Shown: positions 1 to 9,100 of the stretch, one piece after another
Layout of the letters: every line of letters starts with the position of its first letter
How positions within the stretch are numbered: the stretch's first letter is position 1
Assembly (NCBI RefSeq): GCF_022402485.1
Contig: NZ_JAKRSA010000015.1
Coordinates: 113,270-177,269 of the forward strand
Reading direction: 5' to 3'
Origin: Phenylobacterium sp.
GTDB lineage: Bacteria; Pseudomonadota; Alphaproteobacteria; Caulobacterales; Caulobacteraceae
DNA length: 64,000 nucleotides
Notes under the pieces: model-generated
Databases searched by the model: none
What the model was told of the DNA's origin: nothing
Seen by the model: only the letters and a program-made list of their open reading frames with translations
Translations under genes and position numbers: made by a program

Positions 1-326
1 ACGGGAGCCTGGTCTGTGTGGCGCAGCCGGAGCGCAGGCTTTATTCGGCCGGCGGTCAGACGACCTCGGAGGTGGCCATTTGCCCTCGCGGCTTAAGCCA
101 CCTCTATGCCGTGCTGGGCGAGCGCCGCGCCGCCGCCGATGGCAGTCCCATCTGGCTGATCACCGGCTATTGGAACCCCTGGGCGCTGCTGATCTTCCTG
201 GGGCCGGGTCTGATGGCCCTTGGGGGCGTCGTTTCCTTAACCGATCGCCGGCTCAGGCTGGCAGCCGGACGCCGTGCGACGCCGTCGCCGGCCGCGCCGG
301 CCCAGCCTGTCAGCGAACCCGCATGA
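1..326 (+). CDS. ccmF: Cytochrome c-type biogenesis protein CcmF, C-terminal end (partial)
   Basis: The reading frame is open from the window edge to the TGA at 324-326, so the gene starts upstream of the window. The visible tail carries the CcmF-like stretch ERRLYSAGGQTTSEVAI, then a final hydrophobic segment (WNPWALLIFLGPGLMALGG) and a short cytoplasmic tail, as in the last transmembrane helix of CcmF. CcmF is the inner-membrane subunit of the system I haem lyase that attaches haem to apocytochrome c. The stop overlaps the ATG of the next gene (ATGA), which is ccmH, supporting the ccm operon assignment. Only the last 100 or so residues can be judged. Confidence 0.88.
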   Translation, partial: GSLVCVAQPERRLYSAGGQTTSEVAICPRGLSHLYAVLGERRAAADGSPIWLITGYWNPWALLIFLGPGLMALGGVVSLTDRRLRLAAGRRATPSPAAPAQPVSEPA

Positions 327-811
327 AGGGGCCCCGGACTGGCAATCTTGGGCGATGGCTGGCGGTGGCGGTGGCGGTCCTCTTTTTGGGGGCGGCCTCC
401 GAGCCCAGTGAGCGGCTGAGTGATCCGGCACAGGAGGCACGGGCGCGGGCCCTGTTCAAGGAAGTGCGCTGCCTGGTCTGCCAAAACGAGTCTATCGACG
501 CCTCTCATGCTGAACTGGCTCAGGACCTGCGGGCGATCGTCCGGCAGGAAGTGGCGGCCGGGCGCAGCGATATCGAGGTCCGTCGCTTCCTCACCGACCG
601 CTACGGCGAATATGTCCTGCTCAAGCCGCAGTTCAGCTGGGCCAATGCCGCGCTCTGGCTAGCCCCCTTGCTGGTGGTGTTGGCCGGCGGAGGGCTGCTG
701 ATCAGCCGATGGCGGACTCTGCCGCCTGAGCCTGAGCTCAGCGGCGAGGAGACAGCCGCCCTGGCGCGGTTGTCTGATGATCCTGACTCTGACCGCAGTT
801 CAGCCTCATAG
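323..811 (+). CDS. ccmH: Cytochrome c-type biogenesis protein CcmH/CycL
   Basis: A 162-residue protein starting at the ATG that overlaps the ccmF stop. The longer ORF in the track (from 80) is a read-through into the shadow of ccmF. An N-terminal hydrophobic segment (about residues 11-25) acts as signal or anchor. It is followed by the CcmH motif RCLVCQNES with the redox pair C50/C53, and a second transmembrane segment near residues 109-127. CcmH reduces or holds the CXXCH cysteines of apocytochrome c before haem ligation in the periplasm. It is the short CycL-type form, without the C-terminal TPR half of E. coli CcmH, as is usual in alphaproteobacteria. Confidence 0.93.
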   Translation: MKGPRTGNLGRWLAVAVAVLFLGAASEPSERLSDPAQEARARALFKEVRCLVCQNESIDASHAELAQDLRAIVRQEVAAGRSDIEVRRFLTDRYGEYVLLKPQFSWANAALWLAPLLVVLAGGGLLISRWRTLPPEPELSGEETAALARLSDDPDSDRSSAS

Positions 812-941
812 CCGCCGCGAACCGCCGCTATAGCTTGCAAATTGGTAAGTTGCGATCGGTTGCGCTCTGGCGCATCCATCCTAGCTAGGGGAAGGCGGGC
901 ATGTGCTATGACCCCAAGAGCCCGCAAGGAATCGAAGGCCT

Positions 942-2489
942 ATGACCTCTAAGAAGACCGGATATCTTCTCGGCGCCATCGCCGGCATCGGCGTGGCTGC
1001 AGCTGCGCTGGCGGCCACTGATGTGGGCCTGAACATGGCTGAAAAGTCGGGGGCTTCCATGCCTGTGATCCGAGCTTCGACGGCACCGGTCTTTGCGCCG
1101 CCCCCTGGGGCACCCCTGTCCTTCGCCGATATCTTCGAGCAGGTTTCCCCCGCTGTGGTCTCGGTCAATGTGACCTCCCGGGCTGACGCAAATGCCCTGC
1201 GCCAGATTCCTGGACTTGAGGGCCTGCCCTTTGGCATCATCCCCCGTGGCCCACGTGGCGGCGAGGAAGAGGGGGAAGAGGCGCAGCAGGGGCCGACTCA
1301 GATGTCGGCCGGTTCGGGCTTTTTCATCTCGGCCGATGGCTTCATCGTCACCAACAACCACGTCGTGGAGAACGCCGAGGAGATCAAGGTTGTCCTGAAG
1401 GACGAACGCGAGCTCGTGGCCGAGATCGTCGGGCGCGACGAGGCGACCGATCTGGCCGTGCTGAAGGTCAAGGGTACCAACTTCCCGTTCGTGAGCTTTG
1501 AGAACGATGCCCTCCCACGGGTCGGCGACTGGGTGATCGCGGTCGGCAACCCCTTTGGTCTGACGGCCACGGCGACCTCCGGTATCGTCTCGGCCTATGG
1601 CCGTGACATCGGCGAGACCTTTGTCGACTTCATCCAGATCGATGCGCCCATCAACCGAGGCAATTCCGGCGGGCCGACCTTTGACATCTATGGCCGGGTC
1701 ATCGGGGTCAATACGGCCATCTTCTCGCCGTCGGGCGGATCGGTGGGCATTGGCTTTGCTATTCCGGCGGCCACGGCCGACGCGATCACTAAGCAGCTCA
1801 TCGCCAATGGCAGCGTCACCCGTGGCTATATCGGCGCCACCATCCAGAACTATACCCGCGAGATGGCGGCAGCGCAGGGCCTGGGCGAGCAGCGGGGCGC
1901 TATCGTCTCTGACACCGTGCCCGGCGGCCCTTCGGCCCGGGCTGGCCTGCAGCCGGGTGATATTGTCATCTCCGTCAATGGGGTCGCCGTGGGCACCTCT
2001 TCGGAGCTGACCCGCGAGGTCGCCAAGGCGTCGGCCGGAGACACCCTTCGTCTGGAAATCATTCGGGGCGATGCCCGCCGGACGATCCAAGTCCGCTCTG
2101 GCGTCCGGCCTAATGAACGTGAACTGGCCGCCAACGATAATGGTGGCGGACCTGCGACGCCGCGCGGCCAGAGCCCTGGCCAGCCCGCCAACCCTCAGGT
2201 GCTGGGCATGACCCTGGCGCCCATCGATGACGCCGCCCGTCGCAGCTTCGGCATTGCCGCCGATGTGCGCGGCGTCGTGGTTACGGCGATCGCTTCGTCC
2301 TCGGACGCTGCCCGCAAGGGTCTGCGCCGGGGCGACGTGATCGTGCGGGCCAATAGCCGCACTATGGCTGCAGCCGGTGATCTCGTCGCTGAGGTGGACG
2401 CTGCGCGCAAGGCCGGTCGTCCCAGCGTCCTGCTGGGGGTCAGCCGCGATGGCCGGACGTTGTTCGTGCCGCTGGATATTGCGCCGTAG
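942..2489 (+). CDS. degP: DegP/HtrA-type periplasmic serine endoprotease with two PDZ domains
   Basis: A 515-residue S1C-family protease. The N-terminal hydrophobic segment (about residues 8-26) is a signal peptide or anchor. The catalytic triad is readable as H140 in TNNHVVE, D170 in DEATDLAVLKV and S242 in RGNSGGP. Two PDZ regions follow (about residues 290-380 and 410-510). A Glu-rich loop, GGEEEGEEAQQ, lies before the protease core. Such proteins degrade or chaperone misfolded envelope proteins. The ATG at 942 is preceded by an AAGGAA-like site. A response regulator/kinase pair starts 42 bp downstream on the same strand, so envelope-stress control by that pair is an attractive inference. 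The exact paralogue (DegP, DegQ or MucD) cannot be fixed from sequence alone. Confidence 0.92.
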   Translation: MTSKKTGYLLGAIAGIGVAAAALAATDVGLNMAEKSGASMPVIRASTAPVFAPPPGAPLSFADIFEQVSPAVVSVNVTSRADANALRQIPGLEGLPFGIIPRGPRGGEEEGEEAQQGPTQMSAGSGFFISADGFIVTNNHVVENAEEIKVVLKDERELVAEIVGRDEATDLAVLKVKGTNFPFVSFENDALPRVGDWVIAVGNPFGLTATATSGIVSAYGRDIGETFVDFIQIDAPINRGNSGGPTFDIYGRVIGVNTAIFSPSGGSVGIGFAIPAATADAITKQLIANGSVTRGYIGATIQNYTREMAAAQGLGEQRGAIVSDTVPGGPSARAGLQPGDIVISVNGVAVGTSSELTREVAKASAGDTLRLEIIRGDARRTIQVRSGVRPNERELAANDNGGGPATPRGQSPGQPANPQVLGMTLAPIDDAARRSFGIAADVRGVVVTAIASSSDAARKGLRRGDVIVRANSRTMAAAGDLVAEVDAARKAGRPSVLLGVSRDGRTLFVPLDIAP

Positions 2490-2531
2490 GTTTGCGCTCA
2501 GACACAGGCGATCGGTGACAGGGGAGCGGTC

Positions 2532-3203
2532 ATGCGGATTCTGATAGTCGAAGACGACCTGGAGGCCGCCGCGGTCATGGTGCGTGGCCTCACCGAAAGC
2601 GGTCATGACTGCACCGCCGCGGCTGACGGCGAGGCGGGACTCGGTGAAGCGCGGAAAAGCGAGTTCGACGTGATGATCGTCGATCGCATGATGCCCAAGA
2701 TGGATGGGGTCACCCTGGTGGAGACCCTGCGCCGGGAGGGAGACCAGACACCGGTACTGTTCTTGTCCGCCTTGGGCGAGATCCATGATCGCGTGGATGG
2801 CCTCAAGGCCGGGGGCGATGACTATCTGGTCAAACCCTACGCCTTCGCTGAGCTGAGCGCCCGGGTTGAGGCCCTGGCCAGGCGTCGGGAGACCGGGTCC
2901 GTCCAGACCTTGCTCCGGGTCGGTGACCTGGAGATGGACCTCATCGGCCGCACCGTCCACCGCCAAGGCCAGGAGATCGACCTGCAGCCCCGGGAGTTCC
3001 AGCTCCTGGAATTCATGATGCGTCATGCTGGCCAGGCCGTGACCCGGACCATGCTGCTGGAAAAGGTCTGGGAGTATCATTTCGATCCCCAGACCAATGT
3101 CATCGACGTTCACGTCTCCCGCTTGCGGGCGAAGATCGACAAGGGATTTGATCGGCCGATGCTGCAGACCGTGCGCGGTGCGGGCTACCGGCTCGACGCT
3201 TAG
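2532..3203 (+). CDS. OmpR/PhoB-family response regulator
   Basis: A 223-residue two-domain regulator. The receiver domain (about 1-115) shows the acidic pair D8/D9, the phospho-acceptor D51 (VDRMMPKMDG) and the conserved Lys in DDYLVKPYAF. The C-terminal winged-helix DNA-binding domain (about 125-223) ends with the typical VHVSRLRAKID and TVRGAGYRL. A strong ribosome binding site (AGGGGAG) precedes the ATG. The partner histidine kinase begins 11 bp after the stop, so they are surely co-transcribed. The target genes are unknown; the upstream degP gene is the obvious candidate. Confidence 0.94.
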   Translation: MRILIVEDDLEAAAVMVRGLTESGHDCTAAADGEAGLGEARKSEFDVMIVDRMMPKMDGVTLVETLRREGDQTPVLFLSALGEIHDRVDGLKAGGDDYLVKPYAFAELSARVEALARRRETGSVQTLLRVGDLEMDLIGRTVHRQGQEIDLQPREFQLLEFMMRHAGQAVTRTMLLEKVWEYHFDPQTNVIDVHVSRLRAKIDKGFDRPMLQTVRGAGYRLDA

Positions 3204-3214
3204 GGCCCGGGACC

Positions 3215-4615
3215 ATGCGCCTGCCGCGCATCTTCCGCACCACCCCCTTCCGGCTGACCCTGCTATTCCTGGCCCTGTTTGCGGCCTCGGCCAGCGCGTT
3301 CCTGGCTTACATCTATGTGACCACGGCGGGGGAGGCGACCCGGCGGGTTGATCAGCTGATCGTGCGTGAGATGCGCACCCTACAGAGCGCTTATGGCCGG
3401 GCCGGCACCGACGCGCTCAACCAAGCCCTGATTGAGCGGGCGGCCAGCGAACGGCCCTATCTCTATCTGCTGATGACCCCGGACGGGGGCCGGATCTCCG
3501 GCTCCATCGAGGAGTCACCCTTAGATGGCTTTAACGGCGAAGCCACCTGGACGAGCTTCCAGGTGACCGAATTTGACGTGCAGGGCCGCGAGGTGAACCG
3601 ACCGGCCCGTGGCCTTCAGGAACGGCTCACGGGGGGGGAAATCCTGTTTGTCGGCGCTGATATCGCCGAGGACGAGGCCTATGTGGTCAAGATCGTCCGT
3701 GCGCTCTGGGGGGCGGGGGCCCTGATCATTGTTCTGGGTCTGGCGGGCGGGGTGGTGGTCAGCCGCAATGTCAGCCGCTCCATGACTGGCCTCACTACGG
3801 TGGTGGACGCCGTCCGCAATGGTGATCTCAGTGCCCGTGCGCCTGTGCGCGGCACCCGTGATGAGCTGGACGAGCTGGCGGTCGGCCTCAACGAGATGCT
3901 CGAGCGTCTTGAGCGCTCCATGGCCGGTCATCGCCACGCCGGCGACGCCATCGCGCACGATCTGCGCTCGCCGCTGACCCGCCTGCGGGCAAGACTTGAG
4001 GCCTCGTTTCTCGACCTCGAGGCCGGCCGCGGTGATCCCCAGGCCGCCTTTGCCCAGGCCCTGGACGATACCGACGGGGTGTTGAAGACCTTTGGGGCAG
4101 TGTTGGCTATCGCCCGGCTTCAGGCTGCAGGCACGGCACCCGATCCGGTGCTGTTTGACCCCGCCGATCTGGCCGCTGACATCTGCGAGCTCTATGAACC
4201 CTTGTGCGAGGACGACGGCCTGGACTTCAAGGCCGAGCTGGCGAGGGGCATGAGCATCCGGGCGAACCGTGAGTTCATGGCCCAGGCTCTGGCCAATCTC
4301 ATGGACAACGCCATCAAGTACACCCCCCAGGGCGGTGCCATCATGCTGCGGGTTCGCCGCCGGTCGTCCGGTGAGGTGGAATTCTCCGTCACGGACACGG
4401 GTCCGGGCGTGCCCGAGGAGGATCGGGAGCGCGTGGTCGAGCGGTTTGTCCGACTGGAAAACAGCCGCAATCTGCCGGGGTCTGGCTTGGGCCTCTCACT
4501 GGTGGCGGCTGTCGCTGAGGCGCATGGGGGGCGGGTGGAGCTCTCGGAGGGGCCCGGCAAGGTCGGCGAGATCGGCCCCGGTCTCAGGGTGGCGGTGATC
4601 CTGCCCGCAGCCTGA
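3215..4615 (+). CDS. Sensor histidine kinase, partner of the upstream OmpR-type regulator
   Basis: A 466-residue inner-membrane kinase. TM1 lies at about residues 13-35, a periplasmic sensor of about 130 residues follows, and TM2 is at about 166-183. After a HAMP linker come the HisKA domain with H248 (AIAHDLRSPLTRL) and a HATPase domain with an N-box (NLMDNAIKYTPQ), G1 (VTDTGPGVPEED) and G2 (GSGLGLSLV). The periplasmic region resembles no sensor fold I can name. It pairs with the response regulator just upstream; the following gene, glnE, starts about 50 bp after the stop and may be read from the same transcript. Confidence 0.93.
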   Translation: MRLPRIFRTTPFRLTLLFLALFAASASAFLAYIYVTTAGEATRRVDQLIVREMRTLQSAYGRAGTDALNQALIERAASERPYLYLLMTPDGGRISGSIEESPLDGFNGEATWTSFQVTEFDVQGREVNRPARGLQERLTGGEILFVGADIAEDEAYVVKIVRALWGAGALIIVLGLAGGVVVSRNVSRSMTGLTTVVDAVRNGDLSARAPVRGTRDELDELAVGLNEMLERLERSMAGHRHAGDAIAHDLRSPLTRLRARLEASFLDLEAGRGDPQAAFAQALDDTDGVLKTFGAVLAIARLQAAGTAPDPVLFDPADLAADICELYEPLCEDDGLDFKAELARGMSIRANREFMAQALANLMDNAIKYTPQGGAIMLRVRRRSSGEVEFSVTDTGPGVPEEDRERVVERFVRLENSRNLPGSGLGLSLVAAVAEAHGGRVELSEGPGKVGEIGPGLRVAVILPAA

Positions 4616-4668
4616 GGCCGGGCCTCTGCAATTTGCCACGGACTGTGTTGAGCCGGCACAGTGGCAAG

Positions 4669-7569
4669 ATGACGAAGCTCGCTGACTCGCTCCGCCCCTG
4701 TGGTCCCGTGGCTGATCCCAAGGCCGCCGAGCGGACCCGGGAAATGCTGACCCCGGCCGCGGAAGCCCAAGGCTGGGCCGGGCTGCTCGACCAGGCCTGG
4801 CCAGCGCTGGCGCCGGTGTTCGGGGCCTCGCCCTACCTGGCGGGCCTCGCCCGGCGGGTCCCCGCCCGGTTGCGGGACATCCTGACGAGCGTCCCAGAGC
4901 CGAGGTTTGCTGATCTGCTGGTGCGGACGGCGGCAGCTGGCGAGCTTGCCACCGCCGCCGAGGCCGGACCTGAGCTACGCCGGCTGAAGGCTGAGGCTCA
5001 TCTGCTGATCGCCCTGGCCGATCTGGGCGGGGTCTGGGACCTGGATGCCGTGACAGGGGCCTTGACCCGGTTTGCCGACAGCGCCCTGGCGTCGGCTCTG
5101 CGGGTGACCGCCCGGGCAGAGGTGGCGGCGGGCCGGCTTTCAGCGGTGGGCGAGGGGCCTGAGGGACCGGTGCCCGGCTGGTTCTGCCTGGCCATGGGTA
5201 AACAGGGTGCCTTCGAGCTGAACTATTCCAGCGATATCGATGTATCGGTGTTCTATGAGCCCGAACGGTTACCTGTGGCCGAGGGCGTTGAGCCCCGCGC
5301 TTTTGCCGTACGCCTGACCCAAGGGGTCGCCGCCCTCATTCAGGATCGGACCGACGAGGGCTATGTCTTTCGGGTCGATCTGCGCCTGCGGCCGGACCCG
5401 TCGTCGACCCCCCTGGCGGTGTCGGTGACCGCAGCCTTCGAATATTATGAGACCGTCGGTCAGAACTGGGAGCGGGCGGCGTTCATCAAGGCCAGGGCCT
5501 GCGCCGGTGACCTGCCCAGGGCGCAGGCCTTTCTGGAGGAGTTGTCGCCGTTCATCTGGCGCAAGAATCTCGATTTCGCCGCGATTGCCGACATTCACTC
5601 CATCAAGCGGCAGATCCATGTTCACAAGGTCGATGATCGGCTGACCGCCAAGGGTGCGGACCTGAAGCTCGGTCGCGGCGGCATCCGCGAGATCGAGTTC
5701 TACGTCCAGACCCAACAACTGATCCTCGGCGGCCGACACCCTGAGTTACGGAGCCTGCGGACCCTGGAGGCGCTTCAGGCGCTGCGCGACGCCGGGCATG
5801 TGACCGCCGAGGCGGCCGCAGAACTGCACGGGGCTTATGAGACTCTGCGGGCGGTTGAGCACCGGGTTCAGATGATTGCCGATGAGCAGACCCATCGGCT
5901 GCCGGAATCCGATTCCGAGCGGGCCCGGGTTGCAGCCCTGTTCGGGCACGACAAGGTCAAGGCCTTCGACGGGGCGGTCACCGAGGTGCTGAAGACCGTC
6001 AATCGGCGCTATGGGGAGCTGTTTCCCGATGAGGAATCCCTGTCCTCGGCCTTCGGCAGCCTGATCTTCACCGGGGTGGATGATGATCCGGCCACCCTGA
6101 AGACCCTGGCGCGGATGGGGTTCGATAACCCTCTTCAGGTCTCCCAGACGATCCGCGCCTGGCACCATGGCCGCATCCCGGCGACGCGCACCGAGCGGGG
6201 GAGAGAACTGTTTACCCGGCTGGCACCGAGACTGTTGGATGCCGCCCATGCCACCGGCGCGCCCAATGCAGCCTTCAACCGGTTCAGCGACTTCTTCGCC
6301 AGCCTGTCCTCCGGAGTGCAGATCCAGTCCCTTTTCCTGGCCAACCCGAAGCTCTTTGAACTGCTGGTCCAGGTCCTGGCCTTTGCGCCCAAACTGGCTG
6401 CCACCCTGGCGCGTCGCCCCTCAGCCATCGACGCCCTGGTGGATGGTGACTTTTTCGCCGAGATCGACCCAGCCGAGGACGAGGCGGTCATGGCCATGGC
6501 TGTGGCCCGGGCTGACGGGTTTGAAGCGGTGATGGACGCCGCTCGGCGGGTCCATCGGGAGCAGGCCTTTCGCCTGGGCGTTCAGGTGATGAGCGGCGTG
6601 GCCAGCGCCGAGCGGGTCGGGCGGGGCTTTGCCGACCTGGCCTATCTCTGCATCCGCACCCTGGCGCCGGCCGCCCTGGCCGAGGCCCAGCGTCTGGGCG
6701 GGGTGTTTCCGGGGCAGGTGGCCGTGGTCGCCTTGGGCAAGTGCGGCTCGCGGGAAATGACCGCCGCCTCCGACCTCGACCTGATGACCCTTTACCGGGC
6801 TGACGACCCCAGAGCCATGTCGAGCACCAAGTCCTGGGGGGCGGAGACCTTCTATGGCCGATTCACTCAGCGACTGATCGCAGCCTTGTCCCTGCCCACC
6901 GCTGAGGGCGGCTTGTATGAGGTGGACATGCAGCTTCGGCCCTCCGGCACCCAGGGCCCGGTGGCCGTCAGCCACTCGGCCTTTGAGGCTTACTATTCCG
7001 GAGAGGCTGAGACCTGGGAGCTCCTGGCGCTGACCAGGGCCCGGGTCGTCTGGGCCAGCACCCCGGCTTTTGCCGAGGAGGCCACAGGCCTGATTGAGGC
7101 GGCGCTGCGCCGTCCCAGGGACCGCAAGCGGCTGGCGCGGGAGGTGCGGGCCATGCGCGCACTCCTGGAGAAAGAACGTCCCGCCAAGGATGTCTGGGAC
7201 ATGAAACTGGCCCGGGGCGGGCTGGTGGATGTGGAGTTTGCCGCCCAGTTCCTGCAGCTGGCTCATGCGGCTGACGGCGGTCCCCTGCGCCCCCACACCG
7301 CGCGGGCCTTGGCGGCCATCCGTGAGGCGGGGCTGGGGGCCGCCGAGCCCCTGGAGGTGCTGGAGGACGCCTGGCGACTGCAGCAGAACCTGACTCAATT
7401 GATCAAGGTGGCCCTGGAGGATGGTGTCGATCCTTCTCTGGAGCCCACGGCGTTTCGTCGGTTGATGGCCAGGGCGGGTGGCGAGAGCGATTTCCGCAAG
7501 GTTCTCCCCCGGTTGGAGGCGGCCCGAAAATCGGCCAGGACGGCCTACGAAATGCTGGTGCAAACTTGA
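4669..7569 (+). CDS. glnE: Bifunctional glutamine synthetase adenylyltransferase/deadenylase GlnE
   Basis: A protein of about 966 residues, matching the usual GlnE length. It contains two nucleotidyltransferase domains, each with its own metal-binding motif: the N-terminal deadenylase half has YSSDIDVSVFY and the C-terminal adenylyltransferase half has SDLDLMTLY. GlnE adds or removes AMP on glutamine synthetase in response to PII and glutamine, tuning ammonia assimilation. The ORF track starts at a TTG (4633); I prefer the ATG at 4669 (MTKLADSL), although its ribosome binding site (GGCAAG) is weak. It follows a histidine kinase gene closely, but nothing suggests that the kinase controls nitrogen metabolism. 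Confidence 0.95.
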   Translation: MTKLADSLRPCGPVADPKAAERTREMLTPAAEAQGWAGLLDQAWPALAPVFGASPYLAGLARRVPARLRDILTSVPEPRFADLLVRTAAAGELATAAEAGPELRRLKAEAHLLIALADLGGVWDLDAVTGALTRFADSALASALRVTARAEVAAGRLSAVGEGPEGPVPGWFCLAMGKQGAFELNYSSDIDVSVFYEPERLPVAEGVEPRAFAVRLTQGVAALIQDRTDEGYVFRVDLRLRPDPSSTPLAVSVTAAFEYYETVGQNWERAAFIKARACAGDLPRAQAFLEELSPFIWRKNLDFAAIADIHSIKRQIHVHKVDDRLTAKGADLKLGRGGIREIEFYVQTQQLILGGRHPELRSLRTLEALQALRDAGHVTAEAAAELHGAYETLRAVEHRVQMIADEQTHRLPESDSERARVAALFGHDKVKAFDGAVTEVLKTVNRRYGELFPDEESLSSAFGSLIFTGVDDDPATLKTLARMGFDNPLQVSQTIRAWHHGRIPATRTERGRELFTRLAPRLLDAAHATGAPNAAFNRFSDFFASLSSGVQIQSLFLANPKLFELLVQVLAFAPKLAATLARRPSAIDALVDGDFFAEIDPAEDEAVMAMAVARADGFEAVMDAARRVHREQAFRLGVQVMSGVASAERVGRGFADLAYLCIRTLAPAALAEAQRLGGVFPGQVAVVALGKCGSREMTAASDLDLMTLYRADDPRAMSSTKSWGAETFYGRFTQRLIAALSLPTAEGGLYEVDMQLRPSGTQGPVAVSHSAFEAYYSGEAETWELLALTRARVVWASTPAFAEEATGLIEAALRRPRDRKRLAREVRAMRALLEKERPAKDVWDMKLARGGLVDVEFAAQFLQLAHAADGGPLRPHTARALAAIREAGLGAAEPLEVLEDAWRLQQNLTQLIKVALEDGVDPSLEPTAFRRLMARAGGESDFRKVLPRLEAARKSARTAYEMLVQT

Positions 7570-7630
7570 ACGACGGAAATGGCTGTAGACGCCGTTCAAT
7601 CCCTTGAAGCCACCCTACCCAAAGGTCGCC

Positions 7631-8062
7631 ATGTCCCGCACGATCCTGTTCAGCGCCCTGGCGCTCACCCTGATGGCTGCCCCCGCCCAGGCCCAGATGA
7701 TGGGCCGAGCCCCGGACCCTGACCTGAACAAGGATGGGAAGGTGACCTTGGCTGAGTACCGTAAGAGCCAGGCTGACAGCCTGCTGGGATCTTTCGACAA
7801 GAACCGGGACGGCCAGATCACCCGGGCGGAGTTCAAACCCATGGAGGACATGGCCCGTCGGTTTGGCGGTGCCAGTGGGGCCGCGCGGGTGGCCGAGCTC
7901 TGGACGCGCCTGGACGCGAACCGAGACGGTATCGTCACACGCGCCGAGATCGACACCGGGGCTGTGCGCCGGTTTGCCGCCGGTGACGCCGACGGAGACG
8001 GCATCCTCGACAAGGCCGAACTGACCAGCCTGCGCCAGAGCCGTTCGAGTGGCGGATCGTGA
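7631..8062 (+). CDS. Exported EF-hand calcium-binding protein
   Basis: A 143-residue protein with a signal peptide (MSRTILFSALALTLMAAPAQA) and four EF-hand loops: DLNKDGKVTLAE, DKNRDGQITRAE, DANRDGIVTRAE and DADGDGILDKAE. All keep the calcium-ligand pattern D-x-[DN]-x-D-G-x-[IVL]-x-x-x-E, except that the last has D at position 9. I chose the ATG at 7631, with AAAGGT upstream, because the TTG used by the ORF track adds residues in front of the signal peptide. It lies 41 bp ahead of an ECF sigma factor gene on the same strand, so it may be part of that operon. A periplasmic calcium buffer or sensor role is inferred. Confidence 0.88.
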   Translation: MSRTILFSALALTLMAAPAQAQMMGRAPDPDLNKDGKVTLAEYRKSQADSLLGSFDKNRDGQITRAEFKPMEDMARRFGGASGAARVAELWTRLDANRDGIVTRAEIDTGAVRRFAAGDADGDGILDKAELTSLRQSRSSGGS

Positions 8063-8103
8063 GACTGCAGCAAGGCCTCGCCATGGCGCGGGCGGGGTGA
8101 GGC

Positions 8104-8649
8104 TTGGACCTTGCACAGGATCCCGACGACCAGTTGCTGGGCCGGATCGCTCAAGGCGATCCTGCCGCTGTACGCGCTTTGATGGCCCGCAAGCTGACCC
8201 GGATCAATGGACTTGCCCTGCGCATGCTGGGGGATGCTTCAGAGGCAGAGGACGTAACCCAGGAGGTCTTCCTGCGCGCCTGGCGACAGGCTCCCAAATG
8301 GACACCGGGCGCGGCACGGTTCGACACCTGGCTGCACCGGGTGGCCCTGAACCTCTGCTACGACCGTTTGCGGCGGCGCCGGGAAATCCCCACCGAGACG
8401 CCGCCGGAGCAGACCAACGATGGACCAGCCCCCGATCGTGGGCTGGAGGCCGACGATGTCGGGGTCCGGGTGGCTGCGGCCCTTGCCCGACTTCCGGACC
8501 GGCAGCGCGAAGCCGTGGTGCTCTGTCACTATCAGGAACTCGGCAATATCGAGGCGGCAGGCCTGATGGGGGTCAGTGTCGAAGCCTTGGAGAGCCTGCT
8601 GTCGCGGGGTCGGCGCACCCTGCGCGGCGCTTTGGCGGACTTGGTTTGA
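8104..8649 (+). CDS. ECF-family RNA polymerase sigma factor
   Basis: A 181-residue sigma-70 family protein. Region 2 is seen as ALRMLGDASEAEDVTQEVFLRAW (about residues 38-60) followed by FDTWLHRVALNLCYDRLRRRR. Region 4 is the helix-turn-helix near LPDRQREAVVLCHYQ...AAGLMGVSVEALESLLSRGRR. The start is TTG at 8104: an in-frame TGA at 8098-8100 rules out anything further upstream, and a GGGGTGAGG stretch just before it can serve as ribosome binding site. Downstream genes encode a small membrane protein and a CnrX-like periplasmic protein, the usual layout of a sigma factor held by a membrane anti-sigma and an envelope sensor. Confidence 0.93.
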   Translation: MDLAQDPDDQLLGRIAQGDPAAVRALMARKLTRINGLALRMLGDASEAEDVTQEVFLRAWRQAPKWTPGAARFDTWLHRVALNLCYDRLRRRREIPTETPPEQTNDGPAPDRGLEADDVGVRVAAALARLPDRQREAVVLCHYQELGNIEAAGLMGVSVEALESLLSRGRRTLRGALADLV

Positions 8650-8677
8650 AGGCGGACTGAGCATGGAAGGACCGATC

Positions 8678-9100
8678 ATGGACCTGGACAGATTCGCAGA
8701 CCTCGCCGAGGCCTATGGCGGGGACATTTCCCGGTGGCCGTCGATTGAGCGCGAGGCCGCGACCCTTCTGATGGCCCGCTCGCCTGAGGCGACGGGGACC
8801 CTGTTGGCGCAACAGAGCGACCTGGATTGGGCGCTGGACTCCTGGCGGGTCCCGCGACCGGGCGTAGCCCTTGAGGCGGCAATCCTGGCCAGTGCCCCTG
8901 CCCAGCGGTCTGCGCCGATCTGGCGGGGCTGGCTGTGGCGCACCGGACTGGGGGCGGGCCTGATGGCCGCAGGCCTGGCCGGTGTCATGGCAGGGGTTGT
9001 GGTGTCGGGGGCTGTCGCCCCAGTGGGGGAGTTGGAGGTGATCACTGCGGCGGTGAGCGCCTATGACACCCTTGATGTCGATCTGTGGGCGGGCGTCTGA
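8678..9100 (+). CDS. Small single-pass membrane protein, probable anti-sigma factor
   Basis: A 140-residue protein with a soluble N-terminal part of about 85 residues (RFADLAEAYGGDISRWP), one transmembrane segment (GLGAGLMAAGLAGVMAGVVV) and a short periplasmic tail. This topology, directly after an ECF sigma gene and overlapping the next gene (TGATG), fits an anti-sigma factor. No zinc-binding anti-sigma (ZAS) His/Cys motif is visible. I prefer the ATG at 8678, which has AAGGA six bases upstream, over the ATG at 8663. The function is inferred from position and topology; the sequence alone does not prove it. Confidence 0.75.
   Translation: MDLDRFADLAEAYGGDISRWPSIEREAATLLMARSPEATGTLLAQQSDLDWALDSWRVPRPGVALEAAILASAPAQRSAPIWRGWLWRTGLGAGLMAAGLAGVMAGVVVSGAVAPVGELEVITAAVSAYDTLDVDLWAGV

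Noticed and set aside
906-3113. 735-residue minus-strand ORF opposite degP and the response regulator
   Set aside because: It runs across two convincing plus-strand genes and its translation is low-complexity, with no recognisable domain; long antisense ORFs are expected in GC-rich DNA.
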